Origin: Paraphaeosphaeria minitans
Taxonomy: Eukaryota > Ascomycota > Dothideomycetes > Pleosporales > Didymosphaeriaceae
NCBI GenBank assembly: GCA_015832175.1
Contig: WJXW01000017.1
Coordinates: 310,001 to 374,000, forward strand
DNA: 64,000 bases
Direction: 5' to 3'
Made by a program: the position numbers and the translations under genes. Position 1 is the stretch's first letter; the number at the start of each line of letters is the position of its first letter. Under the pieces are notes generated by a model, which worked only from the letters and a program-made list of their open reading frames with translations, was not told the DNA's origin and did no database searches. Below, piece after piece: positions 22,860-35,510 of the stretch.

Positions 22860-25800
22860 ATGATGGCTGACGAGGCAGCCGAGAGACGCCTCATCGGGTT
22901 GACGAAGCTTTTCAACGCGGTTCTCCACGGCCATCGCGAGATCAAGAGCGTGGGAGATGGCAAGCGATTCTTGGAGGCTTTGTGTGCTCAAAAGGACGCG
23001 TCGAAATGTGTGGAGAGCATCGTCGCGTCTATTCCAGGGTTGGCAGCCATTGCCAAGGCGTTTCGCTTTTCTGGGGATAGCGCATTTCTAAACGGGCCCG
23101 CAACCGAGGTCCTTCGATTTTTGGCCGACCCAGCCATCAAGCAACTGTACAATGGACTTTTCTTGCATCGCATTCTCGAACAGATCGTTGAGCCGCCTAC
23201 CTTCTGGAATAAATTTTCCGAAGCTCACTTTACTCGAGCTCTGTCTGAAGATACCACTCCCACTTTCGCATGGTTGTTGGCAGAGATTCTTTATGATCGC
23301 TCTGGTGATCTTCCCGACGCGCGCGATATCGCAGAGCGGGCTACGGAAGATGAATCTCTGATTGCTTCTGAGCGGCTTGAAGTGAGAAACCTTGGACACA
23401 AGATCAAGCATTTTCTGGACAACACCTCAACAGATACCACAGATACGGGACCTGGAGGACGTCACGATAACGACCATACAGATTATAGGAGAATCAGGAT
23501 TCTGCCCACTGCAGATGAGTTCTCTTCTACCGAGAGGCCTTTCTACCGACGGGCAGATGCTATAGAGTCTGTCGACCTATCTCAGCGAGGCTTTCTCCAC
23601 CTCGATAATCAATTTCGACTTCTTCGGGAGGATCTACTGGGTGAATTGCGTAATGATTTCCAGATCAGCATCGGTGCCAAGAAAGGACGCCGCAAGGTGA
23701 ATCTTAAAAAGTTGCAATTCACGGGCATCGATTGTGGCCTTCCCAATCGACGGAGAGTTTGCTCCATCAAGCTTAAGTGCAACGATGATATTCCGCAGCT
23801 GAGGCAGTTCAAGGATCCTGGTACGCGTAGAAAACATGTCGCAGAGAACAAAAATCTGCTGAAACATCAATCGCTTGGTTGTTTGGTCAGCAACGGGGAC
23901 GTGGTTGCTTTCGTGAGCGTGGATCGCGATGAAACTGAACTTGCTCAGCAGCCTCCTGTGCTGCGACTGCGCATTACCGATGATGAAACACTAACGAAAA
24001 TGCTCATGGCGAGCAAGACTTCTCAAGATTTCGAATTCATACAAGTTGATACGGCGGTGTTTGCTTACGAACCTGTACTGCGATGTCTTCAGGACATGCT
24101 GGACGTTCCACTGAATGAGCAGTTACTCGACCCTACATCTGGGCTGAAAGAAGCTCTTTCCGGTATCCAGCCGACAAGAATGATTGACTCTATCAGCACG
24201 AACTGGGGTCGGGACCTCCAGGAAGTAGTGGGTGCAACCCGAAGTGTCAAGCTCGATAGCGCGCAGGCTCAGTCATTGTTGACGGGCTTATCGAAGAAGG
24301 TAAGCCTCATACAGGGCCCACCAGGTATGTTATTCCTTACTTAATGCAACTGTTCTTACCGTTACGTTTTTCAGACTGTCTATAAGATGGTAGACCGACA
24401 AATCAGAAATACAATGAATCTGATTTTTTTGTTCAGGAACTGGGAAGTCCTTCATCGGGTCCCTCATTGCAAAAGCCCTTCACGACAAGACCGAGGAAAC
24501 CATATTGGTGATCACATATACCAACCATGCACTTGATCAGTTCCTTCATGACATACAGAACATCGGTGTTCCAAAGCACTCCATAGTCCGTCTTGGTTAT
24601 AGGGGCAGTGGTGCAACGAAGGATTTAAACATCTCTGAACAGCAGAACACATACAGGATTGGCCCTGATACCTGGCAGATGAGGGAGAACCACAACACAG
24701 AAGCTGAAGGTTACCACGACGTGTTAGCCAAAGAAGTTATCAACTTCATCCACGGCAAGGTCAAAGACCAAGCTATCCTAGAATTCTTGGAATTCGATGA
24801 TCCAGGATTCTTTGATGCCTTCCAATTACCCGATGTTGGCGACGGCATGAAAATCGCCGGACGTGATGGCAGACCCGTTGATAATATCTACTTGATACAG
24901 GAATGGATGCAAGGAAGAGATGCTGGGGCCGTCGGTGGCACTGTTGAGCAGCAGTTTCCCGATGTCTGGGGCCTTGAGAATTCTGCACGTGCTTCGCTTC
25001 GCTTACGATGGATCAAAAGTATCGTTCAAGAAAAAGCTTCGTACATTACCAACCTTGTGCAGAAGTACAATCGATGCAGACATCGTGTCGAGCGTATCAA
25101 TCGCGAAAAAGAAGCATACATCCTGAAGCAAAAGCGCATCATAGGCTGTACGACTAGTGCAGCAGCAAAGTACACCCAGGAGATACGAGCAGCTTCACCA
25201 GGTATAATCATCGTGGAGGAAGCCGGCGAGATACTTGAGAGTCATATTATGACTGCTATGACGCCTAACACCAAGCAGTTGGTACTAATAGGAGATCACA
25301 AACAGCTTCGACCTAAAGTGAGTAACTATTCCTTGACGGTGGAAAAGGGAGACGGATATGATCTCAATATGTCGATGTTTGAGAGGCTTGTCCTTTCCGG
25401 GATGCCTCATACCACATTGAACAGCCAGCATCGGATGCGCCCAGAAATCTCGGAATTGGTCCGATATCTCACTTATCCCGAGCTGGAAGACGCACCAGGC
25501 ACCAATGGCCGACCCATGCTTCGAGGCGTTCAGGATAACGTGATATTCGTATCTCACGACCAACCCGAGCTCAATGCCGACGCAATCGCAGATCGCCGCG
25601 ATGAAGATCAAAAGTCGAGTAAAGAGAACGAACATGAAGTCGATATGGTCCTCAAGTGCGTCCGATACCTTGGCCAGCAAGGCTACAATACAGAACAGAT
25701 TGTTATCCTGACGCCGTACTTGGGTCAACTCTACCGTCTTGTGCGGACATTGAGTCGGGATAACGATCCCTGGCTCAATGATCTAGATTCATTTGAGCTT

Positions 25801-28800
25801 GTTCGTGCCGGGTTGATAAGTCCGACAAGCGCAGACATATCGAAGGGCAAGATCAAGGTTTGCACCATCGGTAAGTGGTCTGTCGATTATTTGCCTTCCG
25901 CTTCGTCTAGGCATACCCTGCGACATGAGAGCCCGAAATGCCTGTAGCGAAGTGGCTACACCGTCCTTTCCTTGAAATTCCGAAAGTGGGAACAAGAAAA
26001 AGACTAACTCGAGATAGACGATTATCAAGGAGAGGAGAGCGACATTGTCATCGCGACATTGACCCGGAGTAACTCTGCGGGCGATATTGGCTTCATGGCC
26101 TCGCCTCAACGCGTCAATGTGTTATTATCGCGAGCGCGTGATGCTTTGATCCTGATAGGAAATGCAACCACGTTCACTAACAGTCGCAGAGGCAGGGATG
26201 TATGGGTTCCACTCATGGAGCAACTGAATCGGGGAGGGCACGTCTACAGCGGCTTCCCAGTCAAATGCGAGCAGCATCCGGAACGTACCGGATTGCTTGC
26301 GATGCCAGACGCCTTTGATAAGGTTTGCCCGGATGGCGGTTGCTCAGAGCAATGGTAAAGGATCTCGAACCGCCCAAGAAAGACGCTTACCTTTGACAGT
26401 GGAAAATACCTCAAGTGCAACACGCATAGATGCCCACAACGTTGCCATAGACTACAAGACCATACCAAGATGAAATGCCGGGCTATTGTTGACCAGACGT
26501 GTCCTCTGAAGCACATAGAATATTTAGATGTAGATCATCCTAATTATTTACATGAGTTTTTTAACAATTACTCGGTTGATATGAGCCCTGTTCTATGATA
26601 AAAGAATATTTAGGTGGCACCTTCCCTCTTCAATGCCACGAAAAGGACACGAAGACATGTCCGACCTGCGAAGCAGAGATGAAGGCGGTTGAGAGGAAGC
26701 GTCAGCGCGACTACAAACTCGAGCAAGAGCGCTTAACAAGGCAACGAGAGTACGCTGCTCAGTTGGCCGAAATTGATGATGAAATGGCCCACGAGAAGCG
26801 CTTGTTGGGAAATGCATCGGAGGATAGGGATCGTCAGAGCGTTCTAGCTCAGAAACAACGAGATCTCGAGAATTTGAGAGATCATGTCCGCAACCCTGAG
26901 AAGACAACCGCCATATCATCATCGAATGCTTCAACTCCGACGTTGCCGATCTCTCAGCGCACATCTGCGGATCCACAAATACCCAACTCTAAGCACACAC
27001 ATCAAGCGTCAATCCCGCCGCCTTCGGTGCCCACAATAAAAGCTCAAGTCGATGGTGACAATACGTCTATCTGTAGCAACGACTCTGGTCCAAACTCCGT
27101 TGGGTTCTCAGTGAGTCGAGGTCCTATTGACCAACACAGTTTGCCGACCTTGGCCAGAAGTGAGGCTAAAGACGACTGGGAATGGCAGAAAACGTTTGAA
27201 GGTGCGCGGGACGAGTCGTTGGACGGCTTGATAGCTATGATAGGTAAGACATACTTTATTTCAGTTGCAACACTAGGTGCTGAAAATTAGACTAGGCCTG
27301 GAATCGGTTAAGCAGAAATTCCTGATGATTAAGGCCAAGGTAGACACTCAGGTAAGGCAAAACGTGTCCCTCAAAGACGAGAGATTCGGAGCAGCTCTAC
27401 TAGGCAACCCCGGAACAGGTAAGGGAATCAGCTTATCATGGTTGTTGCAATGCTAAATATAGCAGGCAAGACTACTGTCGCACGCCATTACGCAAAATTC
27501 TTGACAAGTGTCGGTGCCCTTCCTGGAGATTATTTCTTGGAGACCTCGGGATCGAAGCTTGCCAATGCAGGTGTTCCTGCCTGTCAATTGCACATCGATG
27601 CAATTCTCAAAGCTGGTGGCGGCGTTTTCTTCATTGATGAAGCCTATCAGCTTGTAAATGGCAACAGTCCTGGAGGTAAAGCGGTTCTAGATTTCCTATT
27701 GGCGGAGATGGAAAACCTCACCGGCCAGGTCGTCTTCGTTCTGGGTGGTTACCGAAAGCAAATGGAAGCTTTCTTCGCACACAATCCGGGTATACCAAGT
27801 CGCATTCCCCTTGAGATGAGGTTTGAGGATTACACTGACGAAGAGTTGCATCATATCTTTGCATACTATGTCAACAAGAAGTACGGCAATAGCATGAAAG
27901 TTGAGGCCGGCATGGGAGGGCTCTACGCTCGCATAGTTGCCCGTAGAATAGGCAGAGGGAGAGGCAAAGAGGGTTTTGGAAATGCCCGCGCAATGCAGAA
28001 CCAAATCGCTCGTATCACCGCACACCAGGCGAAGCGTCTTCAAAAACAACGTCGGGCGCGCATTCCATCCGACGATTACCTTCTCACAAAGGAAGATCTT
28101 ATCGGGCCTGAACCAGATGTTATGTTGAAGGGCAATGCAGCTTGGATGAAAATACAGGATATGATCGGCCTTCAATCAGTGAAGGAAAGTATTCGCATTC
28201 TACTCGACAGTCTGCAGCACAATTATCACCGAGAGCTAGCGGAGAAACCGATCCTGCAGTACTCTTTGAATCGCTGCTTCATAGGCTCACCAGGCACGGG
28301 GAAAACCTCTGTTGCCAAGCTTTATGGACGAATATTGGCTGACATCGGGATGCTGTCGGACGGCGAAGGTGAGCAATAACAATCCCAAGATGACAGACAG
28401 ATTGTCTAATGTCGCGTAGTTGTTGTCAAAAGCCCAGCAGACTTCGTTGGAGATGTGCTAGGGGCTTCAGAGAACAAAACCAAAGGCATTCTAGAGTCAA
28501 GTATGGGCAAGGTCCTTATCATCGATGAAGCCTATATGCTTCGAACGGGTGCGGGGAGCCACGCCGACATTTTCAAGGCAGCCGTGATCGATACCATAGT
28601 TGCGGAAGTCCAAAGTGTACCCGGTGAAGACAGATGTGTTCTGCTTCTCGGCTACAAGGACCAGATGGAAGAAATGTTCCGCGATGTCAATCCAGGCTTG
28701 GCCCGCCGTTTTCCACTCGATTCGTCATTCGTCTTCGAGGACTTTGACGACAATGACCTTCGCAAGATCCTCGACCTTAAGCTCAAAGCTATTGGCTACG

Positions 28801-30559
28801 GCGCAACAGACCAAGCAAAGAAAGTCGCGCTGGAGAACTTGCAACGAGCCCGCAACAAACCGAACTTCGGAAACGCGGGTGAGGTTGATATCATACTTGA
28901 TCGTGCAAAGGCACTACATCAAAAGCATTTGGCCGCTGGGAAGGCCAAGCAGTTGGACGTTCTTGGGGCCATTGATTTTGATCCGGACTTTGACCGGTCA
29001 CAGCGCGCCGAAACTAACTTGACGAAGTTGTTCCAGGATACTGTTGGATGCGAAGACTTGATAAGGCGATTCAAAGGCTATCAGAACACGGTGAAGAATC
29101 TACAATCAATGGGTCTGGATCCTCGCAATGAGATACCCTTTAACTTCTTGTTCAAGGGTCCACCTGGTAAGCTGGCTGACCTCGATCAATGCACTTGCTA
29201 ACTTTTCAAGGAACCGGAAAGACGACCGCAGCGCAGAAGATGGGCAAGGTCTTCTACGACATGGGGTTTCTCGCTCATGCCAAAGTTGAGGAATGCTCGG
29301 CTACGGACTTAATAGGCTCATATATCGGGCACACCGGACCAAAAGTTCAGAAACAGCTTGAGAAGGCGCTCGGGAAAGTTCTCCTCATTGATGAGGCGTA
29401 TCGTCTCGCCGAGGGGCAATTTGCAGTCGAAGCCATGGATGAGCTGGTTGATTGCTTGACCAAGCCGAAATTCGCTGGAAAGCTCATCACGATCCTGGCT
29501 GGCTACGATCAAGATATCGACCGTCTCATGTCTTCTAACCCGGGTCTTACCAGTAGGTTTTCGGAAACGATATACTTCGCTCATCTCGATCCCCCGACAT
29601 GTATTGTACTTTTGACAAAGGACTTGCAGAAGCGATTCGTCGGGGCTCCATTAGATCTGAGCGCACTTGAAGATGCGACGCCGCTCTTCAGACAGAAGCT
29701 CATCGACTCATTCGAAACATTGTCCAAATCAATCTCTTGGGGTAATGGGAGAGATGTCAAGTCGCTTGCCAAAACAGTGTTTGCTACGCTCGTATCGGTT
29801 GCTGTTCCGCCTATCACCCGGTTGACACTCACCGAAGGCATTGTTCTCCAAGCAATACAGTCTATGATCGACGAACGCTCTCAGAGGGATCATGCAGCTG
29901 GTACAAACAGGTTCCCACACCACCGAAAGACTGCATCTCCACAGTTTCAGCAACCAAATGCACCGACCTCTCCGGCAACAAGCTCTTCCACAGGCTCTTC
30001 TGGCAATCCTCCTACGACCCAGAATCCACCTCCAGCTGCATCGAAGATCAAGACTAAGCCCAAGCCCAAGTCGCCTGTAAATGAAGATGCAAATCCATCC
30101 TCTGGCGACGAAGAGCCTGACGATCTGGCAGCGATATTAGGCATCCTCAACATCCAACGCGATCCGGGTGTCAGCGACGAGGTCTGGGAACAACTCCAGC
30201 AAGACAAAAACGCAGCTGTAGCCCGCGAACGCGAGTACCTCCGTCTGCAAGAAGAAAAGCGCCAAGACGAGATCAAGCTTGAAGAGCTCAGATGCGCTGA
30301 GCTTGCGGCTATGGTAGAAGAAGAGCGCCAAAAGCTCGAACAAAAGAGGGCGCAGGCTGAATTAGATCGGAGGAAGAAGCTGGAAAAGATTGCAGAGGTC
30401 GAGAAGAAGAGGAAGATCGAGAAAGAGAGACAGAAGAAGGTTCGGAAGCTGGGGCGTTGCCCGATGGGTTTCCTGTGGATTCGCCAGAGTGGTGGGTACC
30501 GGTGTGCTGGAGGGTCCCACTGGCTTAGCAACAGTGTAGTGGACGCTTATTGCACTTAG
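22860..30559 (+). CDS. Giant ZNFX1-like helicase fused to three CbxX/CfxQ AAA+ ATPases
   Basis: Exons as read: 22860-24324, 24437-25870, 26018-26354, 26400-26527, 26614-27243, 27296-27418, 27466-28368, 28420-29166 and 29211-30559, about 2,371 residues. All junctions are GT-AG except 26527/26614, which is problematic (see findings). Residues 1-400 resemble the helical N-terminal region of ZNFX1-type helicases. An SF1/UPF1-like helicase follows: GPPGTGKS near 486, VEEAGE near 748, GDHKQLRP near 775, NSQHRMRPE near 815, YQGEESDIV near 970, then VLLSRAR. A short NFX1-type zinc cluster (CGKYLKCNTHRCPQRCH, about 1080-1125) and a charged coiled coil come next. Three CbxX/CfxQ AAA+ modules carry Walker A at about 1368, 1645 and 1923 (GNPGTGKT, GSPGTGKT, GPPGTGKT), each with an IDEAY Walker B. 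A long coiled coil ends in CPMGFLW...GYRCAGGSH. Function is unknown. The architecture recalls nucleic-acid-sensing ATPases; that is inference. Confidence 0.85.
26517..26613. repeat. 86-bp AT-rich insert flanked by AGAATATTTAG direct repeats
   Basis: AGAATATTTAG occurs at 26517-26527 and 26603-26613. Removing one repeat plus the intervening DNA (86 bp) restores a continuous zinc-finger reading frame from TCPLKHIEYL to GGTFPLQCHEK. Left in place, the insert shifts frame and introduces a stop (TGA at 26596-26598). No GT-AG placement within the repeat allows precise splicing. Confidence 0.75.
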
Positions 30560-31973
30560 ATAGAACGTTACAACACTAGTGGCAAGGAAGGTGGTACATA
30601 GCTAGAATCGCCACGCCATGTGCTCGTACTACCTGTAGTGGACAGTGAATTGGCCGGCTTGAATGAAACTGCCCACAATTACCCGAATACAGCAGTTGAA
30701 TGGATGTGGCGACAGCATACTGAATATTATCTATCTACCTCTCGGTAATATGGGAGATTACGATAGAAGAAGGCGTTAGTATATCGCCCTGGGGGTCTCA
30801 ACAAAGTCGCTATTGGCCAATGGCACCGCTATAAGCACCCAAGAATCACGACATTGAATGCCTTCCATGAAGAGCTCAGGACCGAATATTCGCCACGAGG
30901 GTGTGATCGAACTCATGTGACATGATAGAGACGTAGTTGCTGATGGTTCTGACAGTATCCAATTACTCATAAGCTTGAGGATGCGAATGAACGAAACGCC
31001 ACTGGTCGATAGCGGTACTGCTGGCGAAAGCATTTGCGTCTTTCCTGTCGATACGGAAAATCAAAGATATCATTGCCATGCTATTCGGCAGTCTAGTCAG
31101 TGTTGTACTCTAGTCATGACAGATAGCTATGACCTTGGACACGACATCTTGAGGAATGCTGATAACCTAAAACCGCGTCCTATAGGGATCGTTCGGATCG
31201 GTGCCCAATTTGCCTGGGTAGCTGGCGGAAAGATCGATGATGGCTTATAATCATTCCAAGCTTCCTTCAGTACAGGAGTGGACTGACAGTGAGCCCGAAA
31301 AAATCGTCGATAGGGGGAGGAAACTCTTTAGAAGAGTCGGGAAATTTCAAGACCTGAGTCCCTGGGGCTGGCAGTGCGCGGTCCTTCTGCGGGCTGCAGA
31401 GTGCTTCAAGCATCAATTCGTGGAATATCCTTCAGCTAATTCTGTCGGCGTGGGGATCGTTCCAGGTGAAGAGTAAATCGAGGAAATTGGAGGCAGAATG
31501 CTGTATAACTACTACCACCCAACTTGGTCTGACGTTGAGTTCGAAGACAACCTAGTATCCAGCTGCAAAGTAACCGTTTTTTTATTTGCTCGTCATTATC
31601 CGCAGAATCATCAAGTGATAGCCATTGAACGCAAACCCACACATGTCAAGCATGACAAATGCACTGATTTTCAGCCAAATATTGATGCCATGATCGCAGC
31701 ACCACCACCCTTTAGCGCTAGAATTGGACCCCTCGAGATTTTGTATCAAATAATTAGGCTTAGAGAGACAAGCTAGCCATAAGGAGGCGATCCCCAGATT
31801 TGGATGCTAGCGTCATCACGTGGGGCTTTCACATGCCTCGGCTCAAGGAGCTTCAGACGCATCATCGCTCACAAAGCTCGGGTTGCACATGACAAACAGC
31901 CAACAACGCCAACACTGCACACTCCATGGCCGAGACATGAAAGTCCTCCGCCAGACGATCTCCATGGCCTACG
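30560..31973. other. Intergenic, nothing recognised
   Basis: Two modest plus-strand open frames (about 30975-31250 and 31237-31476, overlapping) show no family resemblance, no clear splice logic joining them and no signal peptide; I leave them uncalled. The last 200 bp should hold the ABC transporter promoter. Confidence 0.45.
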
Positions 31974-34597
31974 ATGGCCGCACAATCCACACTGCGACAA
32001 CCGCATGATCCGCTCCTCGCCCTTTACAAGCACTATGCGGCCCTGCTCCGCACCCGCGTCCGCGACGCCTCGAAGCTCACCAAGCTGATCTCCGCCATCA
32101 CGCTCGCGCTCACCATAATCGGCTCGGGCTATGGAGCACGTACATGGTACAAGCAAACCCGCGCAGAGAAAGAGACTGGGCGGCGGCTGTTGAGGCGCAA
32201 TTCGGGCCTACGAGGGAAGGATGGGTCCAGAACGATATACGTGCCATACCGAGACTCAACGTCCAAGGTGGTCATCCACCCGACCAAGACCACCACCTTC
32301 GATGCGCATCGCCGCCTTTTCCTCCAGCCGCCACGCGCCGCGCGCATGGCCGACGCGAGCAACCCGCAAGCCCCGCCGCCGCAGACCAAACCCGGCTTGA
32401 ATCTCGCCTTCCTACACCAGTTCCTGAGCTTGCTAAACATCATGATACCAAGATGGAACAGCAAGGAGTCTGGCTTGCTCATCAGCCATAGTGTCTTTTT
32501 GATGCTGAGGACCTACTTGTCGCTAGTGGTAGCGCGACTAGACGGAGAGATTGTCCGAGACCTGGTTGCAGGCAACGGCAAGGCTTTCCTATGGGGCATT
32601 GTCAAGTGGCTCGGAGTTGGCACCTTCTCGTCATACACGAACGCCATGATAAAATTCTTGCAGTCCAAGGTCTCTATTGCTTTCAGGACGCGACTCACGA
32701 GATACATCCACGACCTATACCTGAACGACCACCTCAATTACTACAAACTGCACAACTTGGATGGCGGAGTAGGCCAGGGTGCAGACCAGTTTATCACGCA
32801 AGACCTCACATTGTTCTGCGCATCTGCTTCGTCTCTATATTCTTCGCTCGGAAAGCCGTTCGTCGACATCTGCGTGTTCAACTACCAGCTCATCCAGTCG
32901 TTGGGTCCGTTGGCTTTCACTGGACTGTTAAGTAATTACTTCCTCACTGCGACCATTCTGCGACGTCTATCACCTCCGTTCGGTAAGCTCAAAGCCGTGG
33001 AAGGCCGTAGAGAAGGTGACTTCAGAGCGCTGCACTCACGCTTAATTGCGAACGCCGAAGAAGTCGCCTTCTACGGTGGTGATGAGATGGAGAAGCACTT
33101 CCTCGACAAAGGATTCAAAGACCTCAAGCACTGGATGGAAGGCATCTACAGCTTGAAGATCCGCTACAACATGCTGGAGGACTTCGTGCTCAAGTATTCC
33201 TGGTCAGCCTTCGGCTACCTCATCACGTCGCTCCCCGTCTTCCTTCCCGCTTGGGGCGGGCTAGGCAGTATACAAGAGCTATCTGGAGGCGAGAAGCAGA
33301 ACAGAGAGCGGAACCGCATGAAGGACTTCATCACCAACAAGCGGCTCATGCTTTCACTTGCGGATGCAGGAGGCCGCATGATGTACTCTATCAAAGATCT
33401 CTCAGAGCTTGCTGGCTACACCTCACGCGTGTACACTCTTATCAGCACATTGCACCGTGTCCACTCAGACGCATACCATCCTACCGCCGGCACCCGCCCA
33501 GAACTCTATTCTCTCTCAGACATCCAAGGGACAGTCCACAAAGGCTTCGACGGCCTCCGTCTCGAGCATGTACCTATCGTCGCCCCGGCCCTACACCCCA
33601 TGGGTGGTGATGAGCTCATCGAATCTCTCTCCTTCATCGTCCACTCAGGCGAACATCTCCTCATTGCCGGGCCCAACGGCGTTGGAAAGAGTGCCGTCGC
33701 ACGCATAGTTGCCGGCCTGTGGCCGACTTACCGCGGTCTTGTCAGTCGCCCACGAACCACCGGTACAGACGGCATCATGTTCTTGCCACAGCGACCGTAC
33801 CTCAGCACAGGCACCCTGCGTGACCAGGTAATTTATCCGCACACAGAGGTCGACATGAAGGCGGCCGGCCGCCGTGACATCGAGCTCAGCCAGGTCCTCG
33901 AGGAGGCAAAGCTGGGCTACATTCCCGACCGTGAGGGCGGCTGGGACACCAAGAAGGTGTGGAAGGATGTCTTCAGCGGTGGTGAAAAGCAGCGCATGGG
34001 CATTGCACGGCTGTTGTACCACGAACCGCGGTACGCGATGATTGATGAGGGTACTAGCGCTGTGTCGTCGGATGTGGAGGGCCTGCTGTACGAGCGCGCG
34101 AAAGCAAAGGGAATCAGTAAGTCATCTTGCCCTGCCCCGACCCGTTGTCGTCAGGCAAAGACTCCGGCTAACGCAAAACAGCTCTCATCACCGTCTCCAC
34201 CCGCGCCTCCCTCAAGCGGTACCACACGTTCACGCTCACACTCGGCCAGGGCGAGCAGGGCGACGAGTGGGAGTTCCAGCGCATCGGCACGGAGAGCGAA
34301 AAGTCGAGCGTGGAAAAAGAGCTCGCGGAGCTGCGCGAGCGGCTCGCCAAGGTCGAGGAGTGGAAGAAGCGAAAAGAGGAGATTGACGATGAGCTGGCGC
34401 GCGTGTGGCTGGAGGGCGGCGACGAGCTTGCGCCGCCGGCGTACGCGGAGGTCGATGTAGAGCAGGAGTTGGAAGCGCAGGAGTTGGAGGCTCAGGAGTC
34501 AGAGACGCCGGAGTCGGAAGCGCAGGAGTCGGAAGCGCAGGAGTCGGAAGCGCAGGAATCGGAAGCGCAGGAGGTCAGCGAGGTAGGCGATGCATAG
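31974..34597 (+). CDS. Peroxisomal fatty-acyl-CoA ABC half-transporter (ABCD family)
   Basis: Two exons, 31974-34116 and 34182-34597 (65-bp intron), give 852 residues. It imports long-chain acyl-CoA into peroxisomes for beta-oxidation, usually as a Pxa1/Pxa2 heterodimer. The N-terminal half is the ABCD membrane domain with several spans, the YLNDHLNYYKLHNLDG segment and the ABCD EAA-like motif ANAEEVAFYGGDEME. The nucleotide-binding domain shows Walker A GPNGVGKS near residue 565, the signature FSGGEKQR near 666 and Walker B YAMIDEGTSAV near 687. The expected Leu/Asp spacing is kept. The C-terminus has a Glu-rich coiled coil and then a tandem ESEAQ repeat encoded by a 15-bp minisatellite. Whether it is the PXA1 or PXA2 orthologue cannot be decided here, so no symbol is given. 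Confidence 0.9.
34497..34571. repeat. 15-bp GAGTCGGAAGCGCAG minisatellite inside the ABC gene
   Basis: About five near-identical units encode repeated Glu-Ser-Glu-Ala-Gln at the C-terminus of the peroxisomal ABC protein. The 15-bp length keeps the frame, so copy number can vary without breaking the gene. Confidence 0.85.
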
Positions 34598-34705
34598 CAA
34601 TGCGTGGGGCAAGGCGACATATACATATTTGTATGGATAACTACATTTTGCTCTAGAACTACATAAAAAACACAACAAGACTCTCCATTTCCCAACCCCG
34701 TCAGA

Positions 34706-35510
34706 CTAGCACTGCTTCCACCGGATGTACAGCTGGTTCGCGAACCGCCCCGTCTCCTTGTTCACTGCGAGCTGCCCGCTCGCGTAGCTGCCCAGCGGCG
34801 TGAGCGAAACCTCGGCGTTCACGTTGAGCAACGAGTTCTGCCCGCACGGGCTCCACACGCTGGTGACGACGTCGTCCTGCTTGACGTACTTGCCGTTATA
34901 AGGGCCCTGGAGGGTGAGGCTGGTGGTTCCCTGTTCCCTTCCTTAGCGACCACTCTCCATCATCCTCGGAACCTCGTAGTGAGAGGTGGACAGCGCTTTG
35001 AGTTACGGAAAGGCATGCTGGAGGGGGTGAAGTATAGAAAAGGAGAAACGTACCGTGTCCTGCTCGCCTGAGAAGTAGTAACGCGCAGCGACGGTCCCCT
35101 TGACACCCGAGTCGATGTTGGCATACCCTGTGTAGTCGGCGCTGTACACGCTGTACGAGTAGCCAGGCGAGTACGAGATGTCGAGGTTGATCTGGCAGTT
35201 TTTGCGACTCTGGTCGGCGGTCACGCTTGGGCCGACTGAGGCGGTGAAGTCTTTACTAAAATCTGTGGCGGATTTTAGTGAACGGTACGTGATGGATGGT
35301 GATGATGATTGTGACGGTGGGGGAGGGCGGGGTACAGATGGGCAGGATGCCGTTGTTGGTCCAGTTGACGTCGATGCTGCCCTGGGGACAGCCTGAGCCG
35401 CCGGAAACGACTTTGTTGATTTTGAAGGCTGGGGGCGCGGAGGAAGTATCGAGCGTATGAGGTGCGGCGAGCGAGAGGAGCGGAAGTGAGAGCGCGACAA
35501 AAGACTTCAT
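34706..35510 (-). CDS. Secreted DUF4360-family protein
   Basis: Three exons, 35510-35336, 35262-35054 and 34930-34706, join through introns of 73 and 123 bp with matching phases to give 202 residues; an in-frame ATG six bases upstream (35516) is an alternative start. The N-terminus MKSFVALSLPLLSLAAP is a signal peptide. The mature protein follows the DUF4360 pattern: FKINKVVSGGSGCPQGS, a Phe/Tyr-rich strand ILPIYFSKDFTASVGP, a Cys-containing RKNCQINLDI strand, a Tyr-rich GYSYSVYSADYTGYA, then SLTLQGP, SVWSPCGQN, LNVNAEVSL and a final YIRWKQC. Members are secreted beta-sandwich proteins of unknown function found in fungi. The four cysteines could make two disulfides. The gene is convergent with the ABC transporter, 109 bp apart. 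Confidence 0.88.

Noticed and set aside
22860..30559. NLR (NB-ARC/NACHT) immune receptor
   Set aside because: The P-loops belong to UPF1-like helicase and CbxX/CfxQ AAA+ domains; no NB-ARC or NACHT motifs and no repeat domain were found.
30975..31476. Pair of overlapping open frames as a spliced gene
   Set aside because: No family similarity, and no GT-AG pair was found that joins them convincingly.
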